Below the pieces are notes generated by a model. That model had not been told where the DNA came from. It saw only the letters and a program-made list of their open reading frames with translations, and did not search any database. The position numbers and the translations under genes were made by a program. Positions 26,595 through 36,850 of a stretch of DNA of 64,000 nucleotides are shown in pieces. This DNA is from Leptospira harrisiae (lineage in GTDB: Bacteria > Spirochaetota > Leptospiria > Leptospirales > Leptospiraceae), in the NCBI RefSeq assembly GCF_002811945.1, contig NZ_NPDX01000003.1, positions 277,167 to 341,166 of the forward strand, given 5' to 3'. The number at the start of each line of letters is the position of its first letter. The first letter of the stretch is position 1.

Positions 26595-27140
26595 TTAAAA
26601 AGTAAATACAGAAGTTTTTTTTACCATTCTTTCACGAACCTTTGTTTCAAAATGGCGTTCTTGCGTTTGAATTTCAGTAGACAGGTTTGGTTGTAGTTTC
26701 GTAATAAAAACATCATAATTATCTGTATGGAAAACAAGTTTTCGATACAATTCACCACCAGTGTCTTCACTAATGATTGGAATTCTTTCCGTTTGCAAAA
26801 AGTCTTTAACAAACATTATATTCTTTGGACCAGCATTATTTGTTATGAGCTTCATTGATTGAGTGCCACCAAATATTTTTGCCTTCAATTTATTTCTTGG
26901 AATATTCAATTTTACGAATTCGTTAATCAACAATTCCATGGAAGTAATTCCGTAACGTAAACTTTGTTTTTCTTCTAATTTATCAACACTTCCGGGCAAA
27001 AGGATATGATTGATGGCACTATGCTTTGTCTTTTCATGAAATAAACAAACTGACACACAAGAACCCAAAATGGTGCGAATTTCATACATTCCAGAAGTAA
27101 AATAAGCTTCACCAATATTCAAATAGACTTTCTGCTTCAT
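26595..27140 (-). CDS. cheD: Chemoreceptor glutamine deamidase CheD
   Basis: CheD deamidates receptor glutamines and in some species interacts with CheC. The signature IRTILGSCVSVCLFHE holds the catalytic Cys, followed by AINHILLPG with the catalytic His, YGITSMELLINEF and KAKIFGGTQSM. From ATG 27140 it is 181 residues. It faces the che operon across a shared terminator and so has its own promoter. No cheC or cheX is seen here. Confidence 0.92.
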   Translation of the reverse strand: MKQKVYLNIGEAYFTSGMYEIRTILGSCVSVCLFHEKTKHSAINHILLPGSVDKLEEKQSLRYGITSMELLINEFVKLNIPRNKLKAKIFGGTQSMKLITNNAGPKNIMFVKDFLQTERIPIISEDTGGELYRKLVFHTDNYDVFITKLQPNLSTEIQTQERHFETKVRERMVKKTSVFTF

Positions 27141-27261
27141 CACCAATTTGTAATCACTTAAGGAAGGAACTTTCTACAAATATATGACGATAAAGATTTA
27201 AAAAAATCAAACGACGAAATTCCTTTGACAGACGTAACAAACGTAATTTAAAAATTGGTAA

Positions 27262-28719
27262 TTAATTCGAAACTTTATTCATTAAACACAAATCGCAATA
27301 CCCACAACCTGCGAATGATGAATCAAAATAATCATGAATAAACTTTCTTCTGCAATCAATTGCTTTTGTATACAAAACAGTTTGATACAATTTTTTTTGA
27401 GAATTTTTCTTTTTTTCTAACAATTCTGATTCTGAAAAAAAAGAATCAGACCATTGAGATTCAATTTGCAATGTTCCTTTGTCCAATTCCCCCGAGACTA
27501 ATCCTTTACTTGCAAGTAAACTTAATGCTGTTTGGATTCTATGGTCACCTTTATTTTTAAAACTCATATAGGATTGTAGGGTTTCGTAATCTAACCCTGA
27601 AAGTTCATTTTGTTTTTGTAACAAAGTCCCAAAAAGTTTCTTCAAATAAACTAAATCTGGATTTTGCCATTCAATGAATTCCATTTGAACAGTTAGGTCT
27701 TCTTGGTTATAATAAAGTTTACAATCAGAAGCCTCTCCATCTCTACCTGCACGGCCAATTTCTTGATAATAAGACTCGATACTCCCAGGAATCTGAGCAT
27801 GATAAACATTGCGAATGTTAGGTTTATCTATTCCCATCCCAAATGCATTTGTTGCAAGAAGTATCCCCTCCTCCATTTTTAGAAAAATAGATTGCACCTT
27901 ACTTCTTTGCATCGGAGATAATTTACCATGATAAACAAGGTGTCTTTTACGTTTTGTATCCAACCAATGGCTAAATTTCTCCAACTCTTGGATCAAACTA
28001 AAATAAATGATCGTTGCACCTTTTGAATGATTTAAATTATCTAAAATTGAATTGTATTTCGCTTCGGTATCAAAACACTCAATCACTGATAATTTTAAAT
28101 TAGGTCGAAACAATCCATCATCAAAAATCTGGATTTTATCTTTTGTGATTCCCAAATTTGAAATAATATCTTCTTGAACCTGTTTAGAAGCAGTGGCGGT
28201 AAGCGCAACAGTTGTTGGGAAACCCAAAATTTCACGAAACCAAGAAATCTTAGTGTAATCAGGCCGGAAGTCATGCCCCCATTGACTAATACAATGTGCT
28301 TCATCTATTGCTAGTAAAGAAACAGTAAGCCCACTTAGTGCGTCTAAAAAATCTTTTTTTTGAAATCGTTCCGGTGAAACATATAGAATTTTATAGTCAC
28401 CTGATTTGAGTTTAGAATAACGATCCAGTCGTTCGGACTTTCCCAAACTAGAGTTAATGAATTCGGCAGAGACACCTTTTCTTTGTAATGCGGCAACCTG
28501 ATCATTCATCAATGCAATCAAAGGCGAAATTACGATACAGATTCCAGGTAAAGTGACTGCTGGGATTTGGTAACACAAGGATTTACCCATCCCAGTTGGC
28601 ATTAGAACCAACACATTCTTTCCTTCAAGAATGCGTTGGATAATATTCTCTTGGTTCCCACGAAACGAAGAAATACCAAAAATCATTTTTGTATCATCAA
28701 GATTCAATTTACGCACCAC
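27262..28719 (-). CDS. recQ: RecQ-family ATP-dependent DNA helicase (short form)
   Basis: A 3'-5' helicase of superfamily 2. Motif I MPTGMGKSLCYQ, motif II AIDEAHCISQWGHDFRPDY, motif III VALTATAS and motif VI YYQEIGRAGRDG are present. The C-terminus is unusual: a winged-helix-like segment (RIQTALSLLASKGLVSGEL) comes first, and the Zn cluster (CRRKFIHDYF...CGYCDLC) is at the very end. There is no HRDC domain. The 485-residue length compares with about 600 for full RecQ. The start is GTG 28719; a downstream ATG at 28689 is a less likely alternative. Confidence 0.9.
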   Translation of the reverse strand: MVRKLNLDDTKMIFGISSFRGNQENIIQRILEGKNVLVLMPTGMGKSLCYQIPAVTLPGICIVISPLIALMNDQVAALQRKGVSAEFINSSLGKSERLDRYSKLKSGDYKILYVSPERFQKKDFLDALSGLTVSLLAIDEAHCISQWGHDFRPDYTKISWFREILGFPTTVALTATASKQVQEDIISNLGITKDKIQIFDDGLFRPNLKLSVIECFDTEAKYNSILDNLNHSKGATIIYFSLIQELEKFSHWLDTKRKRHLVYHGKLSPMQRSKVQSIFLKMEEGILLATNAFGMGIDKPNIRNVYHAQIPGSIESYYQEIGRAGRDGEASDCKLYYNQEDLTVQMEFIEWQNPDLVYLKKLFGTLLQKQNELSGLDYETLQSYMSFKNKGDHRIQTALSLLASKGLVSGELDKGTLQIESQWSDSFFSESELLEKKKNSQKKLYQTVLYTKAIDCRRKFIHDYFDSSFAGCGYCDLCLMNKVSN

Positions 28720-28773
28720 AGTGGATATTTTTTCCGTAAAATGAAATCTCTTGATTCAAGTGTATCAATTCAT

Positions 28774-30648
28774 CTATTTAGAAAACTTAATCCTAACAAC
28801 ATCCATCACCTCATCTAAAATTGAAGGATCATCAATGGTGGAAGGAATGGAATAAGTTTCGCCATCGAGCATTTTACGCATTGTTTTACGTAGGATTTTG
28901 CCTGACCGAGTTTTTGGTAGTCTTTTTACAAACACAACCGCTTTCAAAGAAGCAATGGCACCAATTTTTTCTCGGATTCTATGTGTGATATCTGATTCGA
29001 TTGATTTTTGGTCTATGGTAATCCCATCTTTACAGACAACTATTGCTAAAGGAACCTGTCCTTTGATCTCATCCGCAATTCCAATCACAGCAGATTCTGC
29101 TATCGATGTATTTTCCGCGACAATTTCTTCCATCTCACCTGTGGAAAGCCTATGACCTGCCACATTGATCACATCGTCAATACGTCCTAGAATAAAAAGA
29201 TAACCATCCTCATCAAAGTAACCACCATCACCAGTAAGATAGTAACCTGGGTAATGAGCTAAATAAGAAGATTCAAAATTAGTATGATCATTCCATAGTG
29301 TTGGTAAACAACCTGGTGGCAAAGGTAGTTTGATTACAATGTTTCCCTTTTCACCTTGTATTAATTCATGGCCTTCTTCATCCAGAATACGCACATCAAA
29401 ACCTTTGACCGGTTTTGTCGCCGAACCAGCCTTTGTTGGAATGGGAGAATCTCCCATCATATTTGCTGCAATCGCCCAACCAGTTTCGGTTTGCCACCAA
29501 TGGTCTACTACAGGAACTTTTAATAGTTCACATGCCCAATCATAAGTCACAGGATCCGTTCGTTCTCCTGCCAAAAACAAATATTTAAGCGAATTAATAT
29601 TGTATTTAGAAAGTTCCTTACCTTCAGGATCTTCTTTTCGAATCGCACGGAAAGCTGTAGGTGCACAAAACAACGTTTTAACTTTATATTCTTGGATGAT
29701 ACGATAAAACGCACCTGCATCAGGTGTACGCACTGGTTTTCCCTCATACAATACTGTTGCACATCCGTAAATCAGTGGTGCATAAACAATATAGGAATGT
29801 CCAACAACCCAACCTACGTCAGAGGCAGCAAAAAATACATCTCCAGGTTTCATATCATAGATGACTTCCATGGAATAATGCATAGCGATCGCATGACCTC
29901 CGTTATCTCTTACAACTCCTTTTGGTTTTCCCGTAGTTCCTGAAGTATAAAGGATATACAATGGATCACCCGAGGAGACCGGAACCGATTTCTTTTTGCC
30001 AGCAGTTTCCATCAATTCATCCCAATCAAAGTCTCTTCCTGTGTGCATGATCACCTCTAGGTTTGGCCTTGATTTGAGAATCACGTAATCTGGTTTATGA
30101 GAGGAAAGATGCATAGCTTCATCTAACAAAGGTTTATAAGGAATAGTTTTTGAAACCTCTATACCATAGGAAGAAGTAATCACTATTTTGGGACGACAGT
30201 CATCGAGCCGAACTGCTAATTCATGAGGGGCAAATCCTCCAAAAACAACCGAATGAACAGCACCTATTCTTGCGCAGGCTAACATGGAAACTAAGGCTTC
30301 CGGAATCATCGGCATATATATTACAACTGTATCACCTTTTTTCACACCTAACGAATCCAATGTGAATGCCATTTTTTCTACGGAGTCTAAAAGTTCACGG
30401 TATGATGTTTTTGATTTTGTTTTAGTTACAGGTGAATCATAAATTATGGCAATCTCATCTCCCCTACCTGAATTCACATGATGGTCCAAAGCTAAATAGG
30501 ATGTGTTTAAAACACCATCGGGGAACCAGTGGTTTAGTCCATCTGCACTCTTACCATATGTAATTGTCGGTTTTGTAATCCAAGAAATCCGATCAACAAG
30601 AGACATCCAAAACTTTATTTTTTCATCATCGTGAACCACTTGTTCCAT
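28774..30648 (-). CDS. prpE: Propionyl-CoA synthetase-like acyl-CoA ligase
   Basis: A 624-residue AMP-forming acyl-CoA synthetase. The P-loop-like motif LYTSGTTGKPKGVVRDNGGHA, with RDNGGH, is characteristic of PrpE and separates it from acetyl-CoA synthetase. The signatures VDHWWQTETGW, YLTGDGGYFDEDGYLFILGRIDDVINVAGHRLSTGEME and PKTRSGKILRKTMRK (with the acetylatable Lys) are all present. It converts propionate (and perhaps acetate) with ATP and CoA into the acyl-CoA. No 2-methylcitrate cycle gene is adjacent. A usable ribosome binding site (AGGATGG) precedes ATG 30648. Confidence 0.9.
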   Translation of the reverse strand: MEQVVHDDEKIKFWMSLVDRISWITKPTITYGKSADGLNHWFPDGVLNTSYLALDHHVNSGRGDEIAIIYDSPVTKTKSKTSYRELLDSVEKMAFTLDSLGVKKGDTVVIYMPMIPEALVSMLACARIGAVHSVVFGGFAPHELAVRLDDCRPKIVITSSYGIEVSKTIPYKPLLDEAMHLSSHKPDYVILKSRPNLEVIMHTGRDFDWDELMETAGKKKSVPVSSGDPLYILYTSGTTGKPKGVVRDNGGHAIAMHYSMEVIYDMKPGDVFFAASDVGWVVGHSYIVYAPLIYGCATVLYEGKPVRTPDAGAFYRIIQEYKVKTLFCAPTAFRAIRKEDPEGKELSKYNINSLKYLFLAGERTDPVTYDWACELLKVPVVDHWWQTETGWAIAANMMGDSPIPTKAGSATKPVKGFDVRILDEEGHELIQGEKGNIVIKLPLPPGCLPTLWNDHTNFESSYLAHYPGYYLTGDGGYFDEDGYLFILGRIDDVINVAGHRLSTGEMEEIVAENTSIAESAVIGIADEIKGQVPLAIVVCKDGITIDQKSIESDITHRIREKIGAIASLKAVVFVKRLPKTRSGKILRKTMRKMLDGETYSIPSTIDDPSILDEVMDVVRIKFSK

Positions 30649-31027
30649 TTTATTCCATCCTGATTGTTAATAAGATGCAAGTTCCTCAAAAATCCCAACC
30701 ATAAAATTTATAAATTGGAAGTAAAGCAAACAACAAATGATAACATTGACTCTTCCTATATACGATATCGTTCATACAGTAATAATATAATGCTGTTCAG
30801 GATAGGTGTAGGAGGTATAAAATTTTAGAATGAATCCAAATAACTTGACATTTGTTTCAATGAATCCATTCTAACTTGATTTTAAGGCATAGATTCAGTT
30901 CAGTTTTTTAGAATTATTTTGAATTGTCTTTTTTTAAGCCGATTGTTTGTATTTCTAACTTAAGAAAAAGAACAGATACCTAACCTTATAGTCAGAATAT
31001 ACTTTTAAGTTTATACCAGGAAAACTT
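30649..31027. other. Intergenic region with paired repeats
   Basis: A divergent promoter region between prpE and the WG-repeat gene, with no gene seen. At 30825-30874 an 8-bp inverted repeat (TTAGAATG/CATTCTAA) overlaps a direct repeat of AATGAATCC (two copies, 30829-30837 and 30859-30867). This may be an operator for prpE or a degenerate repeat. The stretch TTGACA (30845-30850) looks like a -35 box. Confidence 0.4.
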
Positions 31028-31603
31028 ATGAAACTAATTTTTATTTTTCTCTTATCTGTGATTCCACTCTTAGCACAGACCAATCGACCTATCGCATTTG
31101 AAGAAAACGGGCTGTATGGTTTTAAAAATAAATTTGGGAATGTTATCATCAAACCTCAATACCAACATGCGATGGACTTTACCAAAGAATTGGTTGGATT
31201 TGTTGTGAACGAAAATCGTTGGTATTGTATCAATACTCAAAACAAAATTCTTTTAGAAGTGTTTCCGTATGATAACGGTCCTGATTATTTTTCAGAAAAT
31301 TTTGCTCGTTATGTAGAAGATAAAAAATTTGGATTTTTCGATTCTAAATGTAAAAAAATAATTACAGCAAACTATGATTTTGTTTTTCCTTTCGAAAGTG
31401 GACTTTCCATTGTTTGCAATTCTTGCGAATCAAAATCAGATGGAGAACACAGCCGGATCGTTGGTGGAAAGTATGGAGCTATCAATACGAAAGGAGTAAT
31501 CGTCATTCCAATTGAATGGGATTCTATCGACTCTTTTGATTTCAAAAAGAAAATCGCAAATGTAACAAACAACAAAACAAAAAGTAAAATCAAATTTAAA
31601 TAA
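31028..31603 (+). CDS. Exported WG-repeat protein
   Basis: A 191-residue protein with a clear signal peptide (about residues 1-16, ending PLLAQT). The mature part shows WG-repeat character: YGFKNKFGNVIIKPQYQHAMDF, KKFGFFDSKCKKIITANYDFVFPF, KYGAINTKGVIVIPIEWDSIDSF. These units form short beta-meanders, thought to mediate binding; no enzymatic role is known. The kinase gene at 31681 lies 78 bases downstream on the same strand and may share the transcript. Confidence 0.8.
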   Translation: MKLIFIFLLSVIPLLAQTNRPIAFEENGLYGFKNKFGNVIIKPQYQHAMDFTKELVGFVVNENRWYCINTQNKILLEVFPYDNGPDYFSENFARYVEDKKFGFFDSKCKKIITANYDFVFPFESGLSIVCNSCESKSDGEHSRIVGGKYGAINTKGVIVIPIEWDSIDSFDFKKKIANVTNNKTKSKIKFK

Positions 31604-31680
31604 GAATTCAAAATAACCTGTGACAGTTTCTTTCCTGTTTTCACGATGGCAGTGACGAGCAAAATCCGAGCCATCGGTAT

Positions 31681-33726
31681 ATGAAAATGAACAGGATAAT
31701 TTTGATTGGGTTATTTTTTACTTTTACTTGTTCCCCACTAACTCAAAATTCCGAAACTCCTGTTGCCATACAAGGAAGAATTGACCTTCGGAATTGGGAT
31801 CCCCAAAAAACGATTCCTCTTTCAGGAGAATGGGCTTTTTATTGGAAACAACTTGTTCATCCAAATCAACCCACTTCCGACATAGAATCAAAGATTGAAA
31901 TCAATAAACTAAATTCGCAAAACATCCAAAGTTTCCAAAACATAGGAGAACGTTGGAAAGAAAAATACGATGGAACCGGTTACTCCTCTTACCGATTAAA
32001 GATTTTATTTCCTGAACCTACAAAAGAAAAGGTTTATGCGCTCCGGTTTTTCCAAACGGGTGGAGCAGCCATGTTTGTCTATGTTGATGGAGTGTTACAA
32101 CTTGAACTTGGGAAAGTTGGGACTACTAAAATATCAATGGTTCCGACCAGAAGTTCGGGACTGATCATCCTTCCCCAACCAAATCCGGAAACGGAAATAC
32201 TTGTTCATGTTTCCAATTTTCATCATGATGACGGAGCATTTTGGTATCCCCCAACAATTGGACTCTACCAAAATACCAACAAACAATTAATAAACGATGC
32301 TATCAGAGATTCCCTTTTGACAGGAGCTTTGATTTTTATGGCATTTTACCATTTTGTTGTATTTATATTTAGAAGAAACAAATCATTAATTCTCTATTTT
32401 GGTTTGTATAGTTTTGTCATTGCCTTACATTCAATTTCTCTAAATGGTGATTCTCTTTATTTTTTATTTTCTGATGTTCCTTACCGACTCGCCTTTTCAC
32501 TTTCATTGATTTTTTATTTAGCAATGCCATGTTATCTGTTATTTTTAACGAAACGTTTCCCAGATAATTTTCCAAAGTCTATCACCAACTTCTTTGTGAT
32601 AAGCTGTGTAGCTTTGTATCTAATTGTTTTAATTACCCCATCTGAATTAGGATCTCAAACCACATTTTACGGTTTATTTTTTACATTTTTTGGATTATTC
32701 TATTCCATTGTTTGTATCATCTCTGCAGTTTATCAAAAAAAAGAAATGGCGATTCCTTTTCTTCTTATCCAAGTGTTCTTATTTTTAAGTGGGATCAATG
32801 ACACTCTATATCTTTACGGAATTTTAAACTATGGACTCATACTAAAATACTCTTACTTGTCGACTGTGCTACTGCAATCACTTGTATTAGCATCTTATTT
32901 CACAAAATCATTTATCAAAAACGAAACATTGGGAAAAGAACTTACCTCACTCAATGAATCTCTGGAAAAAACAGTCATCCTCCGCACAAATGAATACAAA
33001 GAAGCAAAACAAATTGCCGAAGAAGCAAATGAATGGAAAGACAAGTTCATATCTCTTGTGGCACATGATTTACGTTCACCGCTTAGCACCGTTTACTCTG
33101 CCCTAACCATTGTAACGGATAAAGATTCTACGGAAGAAGAAAAAACTCATATTTACAAACAAGTATTTGTTATTTTAGAAAATGCAATGTCCACTGTGGA
33201 ACATTTATTAAACCTAAACCGGTTCCGAAGAAACCAAGGACAATTTCTTTTACAATTAACAGATAATCGTCTAATAGAAATTACAAATTCTATAAAAGCT
33301 TCAGTCACATATGATCTACAAAAAAAATCCTTACAAATGGATTGGGACATTTCTGAAACGGCTACGGTATACGCAGATTCTTCCATTTTGAAAGAAATCC
33401 TTCGTAATCTAATCACAAACGCAATTAAATTCAGTAATCCTAATGGTTGGATCCGAGTCAGTTCAGAAGAACTGAATGATTTTACTACAATCACAATTGA
33501 GGATGGCGGCCAAGGGATTTCACAAGAATATCAGAAAGAAATTTTTACTAACCCGAAGCCATCACTGGGAACCTTGGGTGAAAAAGGATTTGGAATTGGT
33601 CTTAAACTTTGTTTTGAACTTATGCGACTTCACGGTGGTGGTATCAAAGTGTACTCAGATGGAAGAACAGGAAGCAAATTTGTATTAGAATTTCCTAATG
33701 GAACTTCAAACAACAAAATCTCATAA
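31681..33726 (+). CDS. 7TMR-DISM sensor histidine kinase, HisKA-type
   Basis: A 681-residue sensor kinase. The leader ends FTFTC-SPL, a lipobox-like site. The extracellular DISM domain (about 30-215) has SGEWAFYWKQL and YSSYRLKILFPEP, followed by seven membrane helices (about 215-415) and a short coiled coil. The kinase core is classical: H-box FISLVAHDLRSPLSTVYSAL, N-box LKEILRNLITNAIKFSN, G1 IEDGGQGIS and G2 EKGFGIGLKLCFELMRLHGG. No response regulator gene adjoins it, so it is an orphan kinase. Confidence 0.9.
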   Translation: MKMNRIILIGLFFTFTCSPLTQNSETPVAIQGRIDLRNWDPQKTIPLSGEWAFYWKQLVHPNQPTSDIESKIEINKLNSQNIQSFQNIGERWKEKYDGTGYSSYRLKILFPEPTKEKVYALRFFQTGGAAMFVYVDGVLQLELGKVGTTKISMVPTRSSGLIILPQPNPETEILVHVSNFHHDDGAFWYPPTIGLYQNTNKQLINDAIRDSLLTGALIFMAFYHFVVFIFRRNKSLILYFGLYSFVIALHSISLNGDSLYFLFSDVPYRLAFSLSLIFYLAMPCYLLFLTKRFPDNFPKSITNFFVISCVALYLIVLITPSELGSQTTFYGLFFTFFGLFYSIVCIISAVYQKKEMAIPFLLIQVFLFLSGINDTLYLYGILNYGLILKYSYLSTVLLQSLVLASYFTKSFIKNETLGKELTSLNESLEKTVILRTNEYKEAKQIAEEANEWKDKFISLVAHDLRSPLSTVYSALTIVTDKDSTEEEKTHIYKQVFVILENAMSTVEHLLNLNRFRRNQGQFLLQLTDNRLIEITNSIKASVTYDLQKKSLQMDWDISETATVYADSSILKEILRNLITNAIKFSNPNGWIRVSSEELNDFTTITIEDGGQGISQEYQKEIFTNPKPSLGTLGEKGFGIGLKLCFELMRLHGGGIKVYSDGRTGSKFVLEFPNGTSNNKIS

Positions 33727-33759
33727 AAGAATACTTTGACCAGACCGCAAATCATTCAG

Positions 33760-35370
33760 TTAAATGATAAACTCACCATTGGGTTTTTGGTTTGTTAACT
33801 TCGAATCCAAAATGCAAGGAATACCATTGATAAATACATGGGAAATACCGGTGGGAGCCGCATCACATTTTTCTGGACTTGTATTATCTTGAATTTGATG
33901 CCAGTCAAAAACAACTAGGTCAGCAAAATTACCATCGGCAATAATACCACGATCTTTCAATTTAAACCTACTGGCCGCTACCCCTGTCATCTTAAAAATA
34001 ACCTCTTCCAGTGTAAGACAATTTGTATCACGAGCTATACTTAAAAATTTTGGGAATGCTCCAAATGCGCTCGCATTTTGAACTCCGGAAGGCTCCGGCC
34101 ATGCATCCGTCATAAACATTGAAGCCGGGTGTTTCATTAGTAGTGGGATTAAATTTTTATGGTAGTATTTATGTAATATCATTCTTGCCTCTGCATGAGA
34201 AAACTTTAATATTTCTACAAGAATTCGAAATGGTGGTTTTGATGTTAGTGAAGCAATTTCGCCAATTGATTTGCCGTTGTATTTTTGATACTCAGCACAA
34301 CTAGCATTGGAAATTTGGATATCATTAAATCCGATACCAACTAAATGAAATGCAAGATTTGCTTCCAATTGTAATCGTAACATCGCAAGTTTGTTATCTA
34401 AAATTTTAGGCATCCCTGCCATTACCCATTCCGGCAATAAAGTATTGAGGAGCGTAGCCCCAAAACAATTTGGAAAAATATCAAACTTCACATCGATTCC
34501 CTTAGCACAAGCATTTGAAATTCGATTTAATGCTTCCTCTACAGTCGGCCAAGTTTTCTCACCAGCAAACAACAAATGGGAAATCTGCAATGAAACGCCA
34601 GTTTCTTCAGCCAATGAAATCAAATCATCAATCGCACGCAAATTATGTGGAGTTCCGAAAGGATTCATTGGGTATGTGCCGGAGAGCGTAGAATACGATT
34701 TCGCATGAACAGTTAGTATTTTTCCTTTGCTCTTAACTAACCTTGCTACATGTCTTAATTCATCCATTGAAGAAAATACACCTGGTTTGTATTGCAAACC
34801 GAGGGATACACCAGCAGCACCCTGGTCAAGTGCCTCTTCCAATAAACCCAACATCTCTTTTAATTCTGATTGAGTTAGCTCCTCAGGCGAAAATCCATGG
34901 AATGAAGTTTTACAAACTCCATGACCAACTAAATTCAAAAGATTCACCGGAGTTCCAAATTTTTGAATTCTCTGCTTGTATCCCTTAAAATCATTCCAAT
35001 GAATCGGTCCATGACCTTCTTTAAAAAGAGATTTCTCAATCAATGACAGATACTTTGTATTTTTTTTAAAACCATAAGGACTAAAACCACAGTTCCCCAC
35101 TACCATTGTAGTGATTCCTTGTGTTATAAATGGATTGAAATTTTCAATGTTATCTGATATTGCAAAATAATCCATGTGGCTATGTACATCGATAAACCCT
35201 GGACAGATAATTTTATTTGTACAATCAATTGATATTGCGTCCGAAACTTCTGTTCTCTGCTTTAGTAATTGAATTTTATTATTTTGTATTAAAATGTCTC
35301 CAATAGATCGAGGATGATTAGCTCCATCAACGATAGTACCATTTCGTAGAATAAAATTTTTGTTTGCCAT
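33760..35370 (-). CDS. N-acyl-D-amino-acid deacylase family amidohydrolase
   Basis: A 536-residue metal-dependent hydrolase of the D-aminoacylase family. It has the N-terminal composite beta-sandwich (RNGTIVDGANHPRSIGDILI), metal motif GFIDVHSHMDYF, TTMVVGNCGFSP, GAAGVSLGLQYKPG, the HAKSYS region and C-terminal GIIADGNFADLVVFDW. Such enzymes release D-amino acids from N-acyl derivatives; some relatives act on other amides, so the substrate is open. It has a good ribosome binding site (GGAGAG) and is divergent from an AraC-type regulator that probably controls it. Confidence 0.85.
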   Translation of the reverse strand: MANKNFILRNGTIVDGANHPRSIGDILIQNNKIQLLKQRTEVSDAISIDCTNKIICPGFIDVHSHMDYFAISDNIENFNPFITQGITTMVVGNCGFSPYGFKKNTKYLSLIEKSLFKEGHGPIHWNDFKGYKQRIQKFGTPVNLLNLVGHGVCKTSFHGFSPEELTQSELKEMLGLLEEALDQGAAGVSLGLQYKPGVFSSMDELRHVARLVKSKGKILTVHAKSYSTLSGTYPMNPFGTPHNLRAIDDLISLAEETGVSLQISHLLFAGEKTWPTVEEALNRISNACAKGIDVKFDIFPNCFGATLLNTLLPEWVMAGMPKILDNKLAMLRLQLEANLAFHLVGIGFNDIQISNASCAEYQKYNGKSIGEIASLTSKPPFRILVEILKFSHAEARMILHKYYHKNLIPLLMKHPASMFMTDAWPEPSGVQNASAFGAFPKFLSIARDTNCLTLEEVIFKMTGVAASRFKLKDRGIIADGNFADLVVFDWHQIQDNTSPEKCDAAPTGISHVFINGIPCILDSKLTNQKPNGEFII

Positions 35371-35491
35371 TTATTTTTTGCTCTCCAAATCCAATCAAAG
35401 TGATTCAAACAATGATAAGAGATAAATTAAGAATGACAATTGTAGAAACGGACACAAAACCTGTGAATTTAGGACAAGGGTTGATCTAGGT

Positions 35492-36523
35492 ATGGATTTG
35501 ATTTTGAAAACAAACGGGAAACTTCCAAAATTGCGGAGTATTAATTCCATCGCCCATTCAATTGAATTACTAAAATCTCAAAAAATACCAATTCAAAAAA
35601 TTATTGAAGGTACTAAGCTTTCACCCAATGATTTGTTCAACCCTGAAAAATACATTCAAACAGAAGAAGAATTACTTCTATTAAGAAACATTAAACGAGT
35701 AACCCAGATACCTGAGTTAGGTTTATTACTTGGAAAAGAGTATCACATAGGACTTATGGGTGATTTAGGAATGGCAGTGATGTTATCCAATACACTGATG
35801 GAAGCACTTGAGTTGCTGTTTAAATATACAGAGCTTACCCTTACATATTTCGAATATGAACTATCTGTTAAAGAAGGATTAATTTATTTAAAAGCAAAAG
35901 AAATTTTCGACTTAAATGATTTACAAATATTTTTGTGTGAAAGAGAATTTTCATCCATCTTTAGGATATGTTCCGATTTGTTAGGTAAACAAATAAAAAT
36001 CAATCTCATTTCTTTAGCATACTCAAAACCAAAATATGCGAACTTATACAAAGAAATTTTTAACTGCCCAATTGAATTCGGAAAACAAAAGAATTTGTTC
36101 ATCATTGATGCAAATTATCTTTTTCAACAACTTCCAAAAGCAAATGTATTGTTACAAAAAAAATATGCTATCAATTGTTTTGAACAATATAAAAAGCAAA
36201 TAGCAGTTGAGTCATTTTCCGAGAAGGTTAATTCAGGGCTTATTACCTATGGTAACCAGAATAACATGGAAAAAATAGCAGAAAAAATGAAAATTTCAAC
36301 AAGGACCCTAAGAAGGCGACTTAAAAAAGAGGGATATTCTTATAAACATATTGTAAATGGAATTTTAAAACAAGAAGCTTTTCAATTATTAGAATCTACA
36401 AATCTAAGTATTGAAAAAATTTCAGAAAAGCTAGGATACAGTGATCCAACAAACTTCTATCATGCGTTTAAAAATTGGACTGGAACAACGCCAAAAAAAT
36501 TTAGAGAAAATTTAAAAAACTAA
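35492..36523 (+). CDS. AraC-family regulator with arabinose-binding-like N-terminal domain
   Basis: The 343-residue protein has an N-terminal effector domain of the OruR/ArgR-like AraC type (about 15-210; LGLLLGKEYHIGLMGDLGMAVMLSNTLMEALELLFKYTEL) and a C-terminal AraC HTH (about 245-340; ISTRTLRRRLKKEGYSYKHI, then IEKISEKLGYSDPTNFYHAFKNWTGTTPKKFR). It is divergent from the D-aminoacylase-like gene with 121 bases between them, which suggests local control of that gene. The effector is unknown, though regulators of this subtype often sense amino acids. Confidence 0.88.
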   Translation: MDLILKTNGKLPKLRSINSIAHSIELLKSQKIPIQKIIEGTKLSPNDLFNPEKYIQTEEELLLLRNIKRVTQIPELGLLLGKEYHIGLMGDLGMAVMLSNTLMEALELLFKYTELTLTYFEYELSVKEGLIYLKAKEIFDLNDLQIFLCEREFSSIFRICSDLLGKQIKINLISLAYSKPKYANLYKEIFNCPIEFGKQKNLFIIDANYLFQQLPKANVLLQKKYAINCFEQYKKQIAVESFSEKVNSGLITYGNQNNMEKIAEKMKISTRTLRRRLKKEGYSYKHIVNGILKQEAFQLLESTNLSIEKISEKLGYSDPTNFYHAFKNWTGTTPKKFRENLKN

Positions 36524-36556
36524 CAAAGAAATACCAAATCGACATAACTTTGTTAG
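36520..36556. terminator. Bidirectional terminator between araC-type and RRM genes
   Basis: CTAACAAAG (36520-36528) pairs with CTTTGTTAG (36548-36556). Plus-strand transcripts continue into TTTGTATTTT, and minus-strand ones into TTTTTTAAAT. It overlaps the AraC gene's TAA. Confidence 0.65.
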
Positions 36557-36586
36557 TTTGTATTTTAAACTTTAATAACTAAAAAC

Positions 36587-36850
36587 TTAATTCCAATTAT
36601 TGGTTTTTGGTTTTGCAATGTTCACTTTCATTTCACGGTTTAGAATATTCTTTCCGTTTAAATCATTGATTGCATTGTCTGCATCTTTACGTTCTTTCAT
36701 TTCGATAAAACCGAAACCTTTTGAACCACCAGTATACTGGTCTGTAATGATTTTCGCAGAAGATACTGCTCCGTGTACTGAAAAAAGCTCATTTAACTTG
36801 TTTTCCGTCATTTCGTAAGAAAGGTTGCCTACATAGATATTAACTGACAT
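36587..36850 (-). CDS. RNA-binding protein with a single RRM
   Basis: An 87-residue protein that is almost entirely one RNA recognition motif. RNP2 is IYVGNLSY (residues 5-12) and RNP1 is KGFGFIEM (about 44-51), both with the aromatic RNA-stacking residues. The basic tail is KVNIAKPKTNNWN. Small single-RRM proteins in spirochaetes and cyanobacteria are thought to act as RNA chaperones or cold-response factors. It is monocistronic, facing a shared terminator. Confidence 0.92.
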   Translation of the reverse strand: MSVNIYVGNLSYEMTENKLNELFSVHGAVSSAKIITDQYTGGSKGFGFIEMKERKDADNAINDLNGKNILNREMKVNIAKPKTNNWN

